In this document: piece after piece, positions 7,923 through 16,612 of the stretch
Layout: each line of letters begins with the position of its first letter
How positions within the stretch are numbered: position 1 is the first letter of the stretch
From: Franzmannia pantelleriensis
GTDB lineage: Bacteria > Pseudomonadota > Gammaproteobacteria > Pseudomonadales > Halomonadaceae
Assembly: GCF_900102875.1 (NCBI RefSeq)
Contig: NZ_FNGH01000010.1
Location: 62,001-126,000, forward strand
DNA: 64,000 nucleotides
Reading direction: 5' to 3'
Notes under the pieces: model-generated
What the model saw: only the letters and a program-made list of their open reading frames with translations
The model's database searches: none
What the model was told of the DNA's origin: nothing
Program-made: the position numbers and the translations under genes

Positions 7923-9800
7923 CTAGCGCATCAGCGTGAGCCACAGCACGCCCCCCGACACCACCATCAGCGCCACCGCCCAGCGGCGCAGCACGGCCTC
8001 CCAGCGCTGCAGTGCGGTCAGCCCGACCATCGCCTGGCGGGCCCAGGAGGCCGCTGCACCCTGCACGGCCTCCTGGGCATTGCCCAGTTGCGCCACGCCG
8101 CGCCGTACGCGCTCCATCAGCGAGTGCGTCGCGACCACATAAAGCGGCCACAGGTCGCCGGGCGGCAGCCGCTCGGCATGGCTCAGCCGCGTATGCAGCC
8201 GTGGCTCCAGGTGGCTGGCCACCACCAGAGCGGCGGTCACCACCGCCCCCAGCAGCGCGGGCCACATCAGCCCAGCCAGTTCGCCCCAGGGCGGAAGGTC
8301 GCTTGGCTGCACCGCGCCGACCGGCGCCTCAGGCAGCATCAGCCACCAGGGCACGGCGGCAGCCAGCAACGCGCCGGATGCCCAGGCCAGGGTCATCGAC
8401 AGCGGTGCAGCGGCTACGCCCTGGCGCCGCGCCTTCTGCCAGGCGTGAGCCTGGCACCATAGCGTGCGCGCCATCAGCAGGCTGGTGCCCACTGCTGCTA
8501 ACGTCAGCAGCAAAACCAGGCCATTCCAGCCGGCGTCATACAGCCCCGCCTTGAGCATCCACTTGGCGCTCAGGCCGCTGGCCAGTGCCCCGGCCAGCGA
8601 CAGCGCCGGCAGCGCCAGCAATAGCCACAGCAGCCAGCCCGGCATTCGCGGCGGGTGTTCGGTGATCCCCACGCCAAGAAACAGCGCGCCCTTGTTGAGC
8701 CCGTGGTGCACCGCAAACAGCACCAGCGCCGGCAACAGCATCGGCCACAGCGATGGGGCCAGCAGCCCCACGCCGATAAGCGCCGTCATCATGCCCATCT
8801 GGCTGACGCTGGAGTAGGCCAGTACCGCCTTGGGGTGGCGCTGGGTCACGCCATACAGCGCCGCGGCAAAGGCGGCGATCAGCCCCAGGCTGATGATGGT
8901 GGTGCCGAGCCCAGCAAGGGCGGTCAGCCCCAGCGGCAGGGTCTGCCACCAGCCGAGCAGGCCGGCCTTGATCATTGCCCCGCTGAGCACCGCGCTGGCT
9001 GGCGTCGGCGCCACCGGATGCGCCAATGGCAGCCATACGTGCAACCCGATCACCCCGGCCTTGACCCCGAAACCCAGCCACAGCAGCGTGGCCATGATAG
9101 TGGCCTGAGCGGATACCGCGAGGCCTTCGCGCAAGCCGGTCAGGGTCAGGGTTTCGGCACTGGCTGCTGCCCATAGCAGCCCGGCCAGGATCATGCCCTC
9201 GCCGAGGATCGCCATGATCAGGTAGGCGCGGCCGCCGCGGTAGGCTTCGCGAGTGCCGGCATTGACTACCAGGCCGTAGGCGGCAAAGGTCATGATGGCA
9301 AAGCCGGTATAGAAGCTGGCGATGTCCTCGGCCAGGATCAGCATCAGGTTGCCCGCCAAGGTCAGCGGCCATAGCAGTACAAAGGCCTGCAGATCACGCT
9401 CGGCGTCCGGGTCACCGTGGCGCGCGCGGCGCGCCTTGCCGCTCAGGTAGCCGTGGGCGTAACCGCCGGCCAATGCCCATAGCAGCGCAGTAAAGCCGAG
9501 CAGCGCCCGGCGCGTGCCATCCAGCCGCCAGTCACCGCCGAGCAGCCACCACTCCATGGTCAGCATGGACTCGGGTAATGCCAGCGCCACCGCCAAAGCC
9601 GGCAGCGGCGCACTCACCCACAGCGCCACACGCCAGCGGTACGGCCAGTCGCCTGCGATGCCCGGCGGCACCACGTAGCGCCCCGAGCTGCGCTGCTCCA
9701 CCAGCGCATGGCCATGGCGCCAGGCCAGGATGCCCGCCACCAGCGCCGCCACGCACAGCGGCCAGGCCACCGACAGCAAGAGGAGATGGGCCAGGCTCAT
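7923..9800 (-). CDS. Complex I/Mrp-type antiporter subunit (NuoL/MrpA-like)
   Basis: A 625-residue polytopic protein of the proton-conducting transporter family, third gene of its operon. It carries the core GFGVKAGVIGLHVWLPLAHP and ASAVLSGAMIKAGLLG, supplying the conserved membrane Lys residues and the broken-helix His, and a long C-terminal extension. Its start ATG overlaps the stop of the preceding gene by 4 bases, so translation is coupled. It probably moves H+ or Na+ across the membrane as part of a complex with the two genes upstream. No electron-transfer or MrpB/C/E/F/G partner is encoded nearby. Confidence 0.8.
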   Translation of the reverse strand: MSLAHLLLLSVAWPLCVAALVAGILAWRHGHALVEQRSSGRYVVPPGIAGDWPYRWRVALWVSAPLPALAVALALPESMLTMEWWLLGGDWRLDGTRRALLGFTALLWALAGGYAHGYLSGKARRARHGDPDAERDLQAFVLLWPLTLAGNLMLILAEDIASFYTGFAIMTFAAYGLVVNAGTREAYRGGRAYLIMAILGEGMILAGLLWAAASAETLTLTGLREGLAVSAQATIMATLLWLGFGVKAGVIGLHVWLPLAHPVAPTPASAVLSGAMIKAGLLGWWQTLPLGLTALAGLGTTIISLGLIAAFAAALYGVTQRHPKAVLAYSSVSQMGMMTALIGVGLLAPSLWPMLLPALVLFAVHHGLNKGALFLGVGITEHPPRMPGWLLWLLLALPALSLAGALASGLSAKWMLKAGLYDAGWNGLVLLLTLAAVGTSLLMARTLWCQAHAWQKARRQGVAAAPLSMTLAWASGALLAAAVPWWLMLPEAPVGAVQPSDLPPWGELAGLMWPALLGAVVTAALVVASHLEPRLHTRLSHAERLPPGDLWPLYVVATHSLMERVRRGVAQLGNAQEAVQGAAASWARQAMVGLTALQRWEAVLRRWAVALMVVSGGVLWLTLMR

Positions 9801-11305
9801 GGCAGATACTCCTGGGTCGCGATCAGGCTCGCCCAGCTCAGCGGGCTCAACGGCAGACCGGCAAAGATCCCCGCCAGCAGGCTGAAGGCTGCGGTCCCCA
9901 GCGCCGGCCACAGCAGCCAAGCGCTGGTCTCGAGCCGGCCCAGGCGCCGCTCGTGGGGCCACTCGCCACTCCCTTCCAGCGGGCCGGGCTTGAACCACAG
10001 CCGATACAGGATCGGCAGGAAATAGGCGGCATTGAGCAGACTGCTGGCCACCAGCACCGCAATCACCCAGGGCATGCCGGCCTGGATCGCCCCCATGCCC
10101 AGATACCATTTGCTGAGAAAGCCGACCAGCGGCGGGATGCCGATCATGCCCAGCGCCCCGAAGGTGAACGCCAGGCTAGTGCCCGGCATCCGCCGCCCCA
10201 CCCCATCCAGCTCATCGATGCGGTGGATGCCCAGCTCCTCGGCGTAGTTGCCGGCACAGAAGAACAGCGTGACCTTCATCAGCCCCTGATGCAGCAGATG
10301 CGCCAGCCCGGCCACGGTTCCCATGGGACCGAACAGGCTGATGCCGAGCATGATGTACGAGACCTGGCTGACCGTGGAGAACGCCAGGCGGCGCTTGATA
10401 TCGACCTGAGCCAGGGCCCGCAGTGAGCCATACAGGATGGTGAACGATGCGATGATGGCCAGTCCGGTGAGCAGGCCAAGCTCGTAGCTCAAGGCGATGC
10501 CGTAGACGTCGTAGACCACCCGCACGATGCCGAAGGCCCCGGCCTTGACCACCGCCACCGCATGCAGCAGCGCGCTGACCGGCGCCGGCGCCACCATCGC
10601 CTGGGGCAGCCAGCCATGTAGTGGCACCAGCGCCGCCTTGACCCCCAGCCCCAACATCAGCAGCACGAAGATCCCGATCAGCCACGGGTGCTGCTCCGGC
10701 CCCAGCTCGGCCAGTATCTCGCGCTGGCCGAAACTCACCTCGCCGGCCAGAACATGCAGCGCGACCACGGCAATCAGCAGCAGCACCCCGCCGCTTACGG
10801 TGTAGCGCAGGTAGGTGGCACCGGCCGCCAGCGCCTTGGGCGTGCCGCGGTGCACGACCAATGGATAGGTGGAGAGCGTCAGCAGCTCGTAGAACAGCAG
10901 GAAGGTGAACAGGTTGCCGGCCAGGGCGATGCCCAGGGTACTGGCCACGCACAGACTGAAGAAGCCGAAAAAGCGCTTGCGGTTATCCGACCCCTCCAGG
11001 TAGCCGATGGCGTAGAGGGTGGTGAACAGCCACAGCAGCGACGACAGCCCGGCGAACATGATGCCCAGCGGGTCGGCGCGCAGCTCGAAGCTCACGCCCT
11101 CCACCACAGTGAAACCGAAAGCGTAGCTGTCGCCGCGAGCCACGCCCCACACCATCAGCGCCACCAGACCCAGCTTGAGCAGTGCCGCCCCCAGGTTGAG
11201 CGAGGTCCGCGCCAGCCAGGCGCGTTCCGGCAGCAGGAAGATTATCGGCGCCACCAGCAGCGAAGTGGCCAGCGTCGCCAGCAGCAGGCCCGGGTTATCA
11301 CTCAT
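9797..11305 (-). CDS. Complex I/Mrp-type antiporter subunit (MrpD/NuoM-like)
   Basis: A 502-residue membrane protein with about 14 hydrophobic segments. The family motifs are intact: NLFTFLLFYELLTLSTYPLV (Glu of the fifth helix), GVKAALVPLHGWLPQAMVAP, and LLHAVAVVKAGAFG. It resembles MnhD/MrpD-type subunits most closely. It overlaps both neighbours by 4 bases (stop/start coupling), indicating one tightly organised transcription unit. The ions moved cannot be told from sequence. Confidence 0.82.
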   Translation of the reverse strand: MSDNPGLLLATLATSLLVAPIIFLLPERAWLARTSLNLGAALLKLGLVALMVWGVARGDSYAFGFTVVEGVSFELRADPLGIMFAGLSSLLWLFTTLYAIGYLEGSDNRKRFFGFFSLCVASTLGIALAGNLFTFLLFYELLTLSTYPLVVHRGTPKALAAGATYLRYTVSGGVLLLIAVVALHVLAGEVSFGQREILAELGPEQHPWLIGIFVLLMLGLGVKAALVPLHGWLPQAMVAPAPVSALLHAVAVVKAGAFGIVRVVYDVYGIALSYELGLLTGLAIIASFTILYGSLRALAQVDIKRRLAFSTVSQVSYIMLGISLFGPMGTVAGLAHLLHQGLMKVTLFFCAGNYAEELGIHRIDELDGVGRRMPGTSLAFTFGALGMIGIPPLVGFLSKWYLGMGAIQAGMPWVIAVLVASSLLNAAYFLPILYRLWFKPGPLEGSGEWPHERRLGRLETSAWLLWPALGTAAFSLLAGIFAGLPLSPLSWASLIATQEYLP

Positions 11306-12534
11306 GGCGCGTCCCCCATCAGCGCCACCACTGGCGCCGCCGCCAGGCCGAGGCCCATGGCCGCCAGCGCCAGCAGCAGCGCGATGATGTCCAGCGACAC
11401 CGGCGGTACGCGCATCGCCTGCTCATCCTCGGGAACGATGAAGCAGTAGCGGAACACCCGGAACACATAGGCGGCGCCCAGCAGGGTGCCGATCCCTACC
11501 ACCAGCACCCACTGCCACTGGTGGGCGAGGATCGCCGCATGCAGCAGCATCCACTTGGCGGTAAAACCGCCGCTGGGCGGCAGCCCCAGTAGCGAGACCG
11601 CGGCCAGGCCGAATACCAGCAGCGACAGCGGCAGCCGCTGGCCGACACCTGACAGCCCCTGCAGGTCGCCGCGGCCCATCGCCAGTACCAGGCTGCCGAC
11701 CGCCATGAACATTGCCGCCTTGGCCAGCGCATGGCTGATCACCAGCAGCCAGGTGCTCTGCCAGGCCAGGGTTGCGACCTCGTCGTCGGTGCCGAACAGC
11801 AGCGGAAACAGCAGCAGCAGGTAACCCACCTGGGCCACCGTAGAGTAGGCCACTACGCTCTTGAGCTCGGTCTGGCGCCAGGCCAGCAGGCTGCCCCAGA
11901 GGATCGCTGCCGCGCCCAGCCAGCCGAGCAGCTGTGCGCCGCTTGCCGCCTCCGGGGCCAGCGTGGTCCACAGGCTCACCGCCATGAAAAAGGCCGCCTT
12001 GATCACTAGTGCGGCGTGGACGGTACTCACCGAGACCCAGGCGGCGCCATGCGCCGGTGGCAGCCAGCCGTGCAGCGGAAATGCCGCCATCTTGATCAGC
12101 AGGCCGGCAGTGACCAGCGCCAGCCACCAAGGCGCAACGTCGACCTCGGCCAGCGCCGCCAGGCTCAGGTCGGCCTGCCGACTAGCCAGCCAGACCACCG
12201 CCGGCAGCACCAGCAGCGAGCCGCTCAGGGTGCACAGCAGATAGCGGCGCCCCGCCTCTCGCGAGGCCCGGCTGCCAGGCAGCAGCATCAGCGCCACGGC
12301 GCACAGCGCGGTGACTTCGAGCGCGAGGTATTGGACGACCAGATGGCCACTGGCGAACAAACTGCACAGCGCTGCCCATAGCAGCACCAGCAGCGGCCAC
12401 AGCAACCCGCTACGACGACGCGGTGCCTCGCTCTCCCGCAGATAGCGCGCCCCATGCAGGGCACTGGCGCCGACCACCAGGGTGGTCAGCGCCATCAGCA
12501 GCAGTGCCAAGCCATCGGCGTGCAGAAACGGCAT
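11302..12534 (-). CDS. Complex I/Mrp-type antiporter subunit (NuoN/MrpD-like, short)
   Basis: A 410-residue member of the same family, shorter than typical MrpD because the N-terminal helices are reduced. It keeps LVVQYLALEVTALCAVAL, LIKMAAFPLHGWLPPAHGAA and STVHAALVIKAAFF with their Lys, His and Glu residues. It is the first antiporter gene of the operon, 14 nt after the zinc-ribbon gene; no clear Shine-Dalgarno stands before the ATG, suggesting coupling to that gene. Confidence 0.78.
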   Translation of the reverse strand: MPFLHADGLALLLMALTTLVVGASALHGARYLRESEAPRRRSGLLWPLLVLLWAALCSLFASGHLVVQYLALEVTALCAVALMLLPGSRASREAGRRYLLCTLSGSLLVLPAVVWLASRQADLSLAALAEVDVAPWWLALVTAGLLIKMAAFPLHGWLPPAHGAAWVSVSTVHAALVIKAAFFMAVSLWTTLAPEAASGAQLLGWLGAAAILWGSLLAWRQTELKSVVAYSTVAQVGYLLLLFPLLFGTDDEVATLAWQSTWLLVISHALAKAAMFMAVGSLVLAMGRGDLQGLSGVGQRLPLSLLVFGLAAVSLLGLPPSGGFTAKWMLLHAAILAHQWQWVLVVGIGTLLGAAYVFRVFRYCFIVPEDEQAMRVPPVSLDIIALLLALAAMGLGLAAAPVVALMGDAP

Positions 12535-12548
12535 CGGCGCGCGAAACG

Positions 12549-12773
12549 TCAGGACGGCTTCTTATTGGCGGCTTTCTCGAGCAGTTGTTCGGTCTCACTG
12601 GGCTGGGCCTTGATGAGACGTTCCTTGACCTCGCCATACAGCCCAATCACGGTATTGCAGGACGCGCAAAACACCTTGTCATCGGGATTCTTGACCTGGG
12701 AGACCCTGGCGCGGTGGCTGCCGCAGTTGGGGCAACCGTCGGGCAGTCGGATGTCTTCTGACAGATCGTGCAT
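12549..12773 (-). CDS. Small zinc-ribbon protein
   Basis: A 74-residue protein with two CxxC knuckles, CPNC near residue 14 and CASC near residue 36, and a charged helical tail. It would bind one zinc. AAGGAGGA lies 7 nt before the ATG at 12773, favouring it over a GTG two codons upstream. It heads the antiporter operon, so it may be a regulatory or assembly factor, but that is only positional inference. Confidence 0.7.
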   Translation of the reverse strand: MHDLSEDIRLPDGCPNCGSHRARVSQVKNPDDKVFCASCNTVIGLYGEVKERLIKAQPSETEQLLEKAANKKPS

Positions 12774-12825
12774 GCTCACTCCTCCTTGATGACTAACCAG
12801 TAGACTTGGGGCAGCGGTGCCGAGT

Positions 12826-13473
12826 TCAAGACCCGGCGACCGCCTCGGCGCGCAGCACCACGCTGAGATTATTGGCCGGCATTTCCTCCACCGCTACCAC
12901 CCCCAGGCCATGGCGCTCGGCCAGGGTGAGCACGGTCTCCAGCTCGCGAATGCCCCACTCGGGATCACGCTGGCGCAGGTCGGCGTCGAAGGCGGCATTG
13001 CTCGCAGCGCTGTGTTCACCGTCACGCATGAAAGGACCGTACAGATACAGGATACCGCCGTCGGGCAGCCGCGCACCGGCCTCGGCGAACAGCGCCTCGC
13101 TCACCGCCCAGGGTGAGATATGCAGCAGGTTGATGGCCAGCAGCACATCGAAGTCGGGCACCGGCCACGGCCGCTGCTCCACGTTCAGCGCCAGCGGCGC
13201 CAGCAGGTTGGCCGGGCCTTGCTCGACGCGCCACGCCTCGATCGAGGCTCGGGCGCTGGGACTGGGGTCGCTGGGCTGCCAGCGCAGATTGGGCATGGCG
13301 GTGGCAAAGTGCAGCGCGTGCTCGCCGCTGCCACTGGCAACCTCAAGCACCCGCCCCTGGATCGGCAGCCAATCGCGCAGCACCTTGAGAATCGGTTCGC
13401 GGTTGCGCGCCGCGGCCGGGCTGGACAGGCGCCGATCAGGCCCGGGGGCTGCCATCTTGTCGAGGGTATCCAT
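12826..13473 (-). CDS. DUF938 class I SAM-dependent methyltransferase
   Basis: This 215-residue protein shows the DUF938 pattern: SSPAAARNREPILKVL, then SAM motif I VLEVASGSGEHALHFA, and DVLLAINLLHISPW as motif IV. The substrate is unknown. The ATG at 13473 with GGAG just before it is preferred over longer frames. The gene is 11 nt downstream of the carboxylesterase, so the two are probably co-transcribed. Confidence 0.85.
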   Translation of the reverse strand: MDTLDKMAAPGPDRRLSSPAAARNREPILKVLRDWLPIQGRVLEVASGSGEHALHFATAMPNLRWQPSDPSPSARASIEAWRVEQGPANLLAPLALNVEQRPWPVPDFDVLLAINLLHISPWAVSEALFAEAGARLPDGGILYLYGPFMRDGEHSAASNAAFDADLRQRDPEWGIRELETVLTLAERHGLGVVAVEEMPANNLSVVLRAEAVAGS

Positions 13474-13484
13474 CGACGCTCCGC

Positions 13485-14186
13485 TCAGTCGGTGGCCAGA
13501 CGTGCCGTCAGCCAGGGGCCGATATCGGCGACCTGCTGCGGGCACAGCGAATGCTGCATGGGATAGCGACGGTAATTGACCGGGTGGCCCATGGCGCGGG
13601 CGCGCTCGGCGCCCTCCTTACCCAGGCTCTCCGGCACCACCGGGTCGAAGCTGCCGTGATGGGCTTCGATCACCAGCTCGCGGTTGGCCTCGCTGGGGGC
13701 AATGCTGTCGGCGGTAGCGAAGTAGGTCGACAGCGCCAGCAGACCGCCCAGCGGCTGGGGATAGGTCAGCGCTGCTTCGTAGGCCACCGCGCCGCCCTGG
13801 GAGAAGCCGGCCAGAATGATCCGACGGCTGTCGATGCCGCGGGCGATCTCGGCGTCGATCAAGCGGTGCACACGCGCCGCGGATGTCCGCAGCTGCGCTT
13901 CATCGACGCGGCGCCCGAGGTTCATCTCGAGGATGTCGTACCAGGCCGGCATCTGCATGCCGCCATTGATGGTCACCGGCATGCGCGGCGCATGCGGCAG
14001 CACGAAACGCACCGCCAGCGAGGCCGGCAGGTTGAGCGCCGGCACCAGCGGCTTGAAGTCGTTGCCGTCGGCACCCAGGCCGTGCAGCAGGATCACACAG
14101 GCATTTGCCGGCTGGCCGCTTGACGGCTCGATGACCAGCTCGCCGGGGGAGGTCTCATCACGCATGGTGGGGTCGAATTCCATCAT
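13485..14186 (-). CDS. Carboxylesterase/phospholipase-family alpha/beta hydrolase
   Basis: A 233-residue cytoplasmic hydrolase of the acyl-protein thioesterase/carboxylesterase group. HGLGADGNDF forms the oxyanion region, the nucleophile is the Ser of GFSQGGA, and the acid and base are in FDPVVP and MQHSLCP. Family members cleave short acyl esters or thioesters. Start ATG at 14186; a second ATG follows directly. It precedes the DUF938 gene in a two-gene unit. Confidence 0.87.
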   Translation of the reverse strand: MMEFDPTMRDETSPGELVIEPSSGQPANACVILLHGLGADGNDFKPLVPALNLPASLAVRFVLPHAPRMPVTINGGMQMPAWYDILEMNLGRRVDEAQLRTSAARVHRLIDAEIARGIDSRRIILAGFSQGGAVAYEAALTYPQPLGGLLALSTYFATADSIAPSEANRELVIEAHHGSFDPVVPESLGKEGAERARAMGHPVNYRRYPMQHSLCPQQVADIGPWLTARLATD

Positions 14187-14243
14187 TGGCAAAACCCCCA
14201 GCCTACCCTAAAGCGCCGCGAGCGGCGAGATGGCCCCGTCGGC

Positions 14244-16019
14244 TCAGCCGGCAAAGGGCCAGATCAGCGGGATCAACGCCAGCGCCACCACTGCCACCAA
14301 CAGGTTGAGCAGCCCGCCCACGCGCATGAAGTCACTAAAGCGATAGCCGCCGGGCCCGTAGACCATCAGGTTGGTCTGGTAACCGATGGGGGTCAGGAAG
14401 CTCGCCGAGGCGGCGAACATCACCGCCACCACGAAGGGCATCGGATTCACCCCAAGGCTCTCGGCGCTGGCCATGACGATGGGGAAGGTGATCACCGCCG
14501 CGGCGTTGTTGGTGACCAGCTCGGTGAGCAGCGCCACCAGCAGGTAGGTGCCGATCAGCAGCAGCAGCGGATTGCCGTCGGCCAGGCCCAGCGCCCCACC
14601 GGCAAGATACGCCGCCGCCCCGCTGCTCTCCAGCGCCGCCCCCAGGCCAAACGAAGCCGCAATGGTCAGCAGCACCTGGGTATCCAGGCCACGCTTGGCG
14701 GCTCCGATGGTGCAGCAGCCGCTGATCACCGCTAGCGCCGCCCCTAGCATGGCCGCGTTGAGCATGCTCATCGCTCCGAAGGCGGCCAGCGCCACCACGC
14801 CGAGCAGGATCGCCCAGGCCAGCCAGGCCTTCTCGTGCACTGGCCGCGCCGCGCCGTTGACCCGGCTGATCAGCAGGAAATCCCGCGACTGGCGATGGCG
14901 CTCGATGAACGGCGGGCGCGCCTCGAGCAGCAGCACATCGGCGGGCTGCAGGCGGATCTGGCCCAGGTTGCCAGCGACCCGCTCGCCGTTGCGGCATACC
15001 GCCAGCACCGCGGCGCCGTATAGGGTGCGAAAGTGGCCATCGCGGATGCGCTGACCGACGAACTGGCACTGGTCGGAGACCACCGCTTCCACCAGGCGGC
15101 GCTCCTTGAAGTCCTTGCTCAGACTCGACTCGCCCTGGCGCGACGGGATCAAACCGCGGATCTGCTGCAGCTCCACCGCCGCCGCCGAGGTACCGGCAAA
15201 GACCAGCCGGTCCCTCCCCTTGAGCTTCTCCCCCGGCCCCACCACGCTGACGATGTTGCCCTCGCGCTCGATCTCGACCAGGAACAGCTCCTGCAAATGG
15301 CGCAGACCGGCCTCCTCGACGCTCTTGTCGACCAACGGCCCCTTGGGGTCGACCTCCATCTCGATGGTGAACTCACGGGGATTGTCGAACGCCTGGGCCA
15401 AGCCGCGTCGCGCCGGCAGCAGGCGTGGCGCCAGCCACCATAGATAGATCAGCCCCACCATCGCCACCGGCACTCCGACCCAGGCGATATCGAACAGCCC
15501 CATGGAGAGCTCGGGATAGCGGCTGGTGAGCATGCCGTGCACCACCAGGTTGGTGCTGGTGCCGAACAGCGTCACGGTGCCGCCGAGGATCGAGGCAAAG
15601 CTCAGCGGCATCAGAAAGCGGTGGCTGGGCATGCCCAAGCGGCGCGACCAGCTGATCACCGCGGGAATATAGGTCGCGACCACCGGCGTATTGTTGAGAA
15701 AACCGCTCATGCCCGCCACCGGCAGCAGCAGCCGCGCCAGGGCGCCACGCTCGCTGCCCGGGCGTCCCAGCACCACACGGATGATTAGGTCGATGCCGCC
15801 GGTCTGACGTATCGCCGTCACCAGCACATACATAAACGCGACGGTGAACAAGCCACTGTTGGAAAAGCCGCCCAGTGCCTGCTCGGCATCGATCACGCCC
15901 AGGGTCAACAGCAGCACCACGGCGCCCAGCAGCACCATGTCCGGGCCCAGGCGGGTAAAGGCCATCAAGGGAAATACCGCCACTACGACGGTCAGAGCAA
16001 GCCAGGCATCAGGCGACAT
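14244..16019 (-). CDS. SLC13-family permease with RCK-C domains
   Basis: The 591-residue protein has two blocks of membrane helices with the SLC13 (Na+/anion, ArsB/NhaD-like) signatures GFLNNTPVVATYIP, FGTSTNLVVHG and TNNAAAVITFPIVMA. Between the blocks, about residues 210-380, are two TrkA-C/RCK-C-like soluble domains (for example LRHLQELFLVEIEREGNIV). Relatives transport sulfate, dicarboxylates or other anions. There is no adjacent metabolic gene to indicate the substrate. Confidence 0.87.
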   Translation of the reverse strand: MSPDAWLALTVVVAVFPLMAFTRLGPDMVLLGAVVLLLTLGVIDAEQALGGFSNSGLFTVAFMYVLVTAIRQTGGIDLIIRVVLGRPGSERGALARLLLPVAGMSGFLNNTPVVATYIPAVISWSRRLGMPSHRFLMPLSFASILGGTVTLFGTSTNLVVHGMLTSRYPELSMGLFDIAWVGVPVAMVGLIYLWWLAPRLLPARRGLAQAFDNPREFTIEMEVDPKGPLVDKSVEEAGLRHLQELFLVEIEREGNIVSVVGPGEKLKGRDRLVFAGTSAAAVELQQIRGLIPSRQGESSLSKDFKERRLVEAVVSDQCQFVGQRIRDGHFRTLYGAAVLAVCRNGERVAGNLGQIRLQPADVLLLEARPPFIERHRQSRDFLLISRVNGAARPVHEKAWLAWAILLGVVALAAFGAMSMLNAAMLGAALAVISGCCTIGAAKRGLDTQVLLTIAASFGLGAALESSGAAAYLAGGALGLADGNPLLLLIGTYLLVALLTELVTNNAAAVITFPIVMASAESLGVNPMPFVVAVMFAASASFLTPIGYQTNLMVYGPGGYRFSDFMRVGGLLNLLVAVVALALIPLIWPFAG

Positions 16020-16159
16020 CGGCAGTCCATGGGCAAAGGGAAAACCCTGCCATTGTGACGGCCAATCTTTATGTCAAAAAGTTATTTGTGGAAATTTAAC
16101 TATTCGAAAAGGGAATTAAAAAAGAGAAGGGGGAAGGCGATTGCCGGGTAAAAACGCAC

Positions 16160-16182
16160 AAGGCCCGCACATGGCGGGCCTT
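16160..16182 (-). terminator. Rho-independent terminator of the cold-shock gene
   Basis: AAGGCCCGC pairs perfectly with GCGGGCCTT across a 5-nt loop, and the minus strand continues into GTGCGTTTTT. It lies 39 nt after the csp stop. Confidence 0.85.
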
Positions 16183-16220
16183 GCATCGTCCCTCGAGAGG
16201 GACACATCAAATGTCAACTA

Positions 16221-16424
16221 TTAGAGGACTTTGATGTTGGAAGCCTGAAGGCCTTTCTTGCCCTGGGTGACGTCGAAGGAGACCTTCTGACCGTCTTGCA
16301 GAGTCTTGAAGCCGTCAGCTTGAATTTCGGAGAAGTGCGCGAACAGGTCGTCGCCGTTATCGTCCGGAGAGATGAAGCCGAAACCTTTGGTGTCGTTGAA
16401 CCACTTAACGGTACCAGTTGCCAT
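16221..16424 (-). CDS. Cold-shock domain protein (CspA family)
   Basis: The 67-residue protein begins [18 protein letters not shown] and carries both RNA-binding motifs, KGFGFI and DLFAHFSEI, with the family's usual length. It binds single-stranded nucleic acid and melts RNA structure. The leader upstream (about 16425-16600) is long and gene-free, typical of cold-shock mRNAs, and has a small hairpin at 16461-16481 (TTACCC/GGGTAA). AGGAAAT precedes the ATG. Which Csp paralogue this is cannot be stated. Confidence 0.96.
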   Translation of the reverse strand: MATGTVKWFNDTKGFGFISPDDNGDDLFAHFSEIQADGFKTLQDGQKVSFDVTQGKKGLQASNIKVL

Positions 16425-16612
16425 TTTTCAATTTCCTAATGCTTGATGATGTTGCGGGAATTACCCGTATCGAGTGGGTAAGACAAGGAGATACACCAGG
16501 CTACCGAAATTGATACTGACAACGTTCGATTTCTACTGACGATATACAACTTGCTAACCAACTGCCAAATCAGAATGCGCGATTCCGTGCCGCGAGTCAA
16601 ACATATTTTTCG

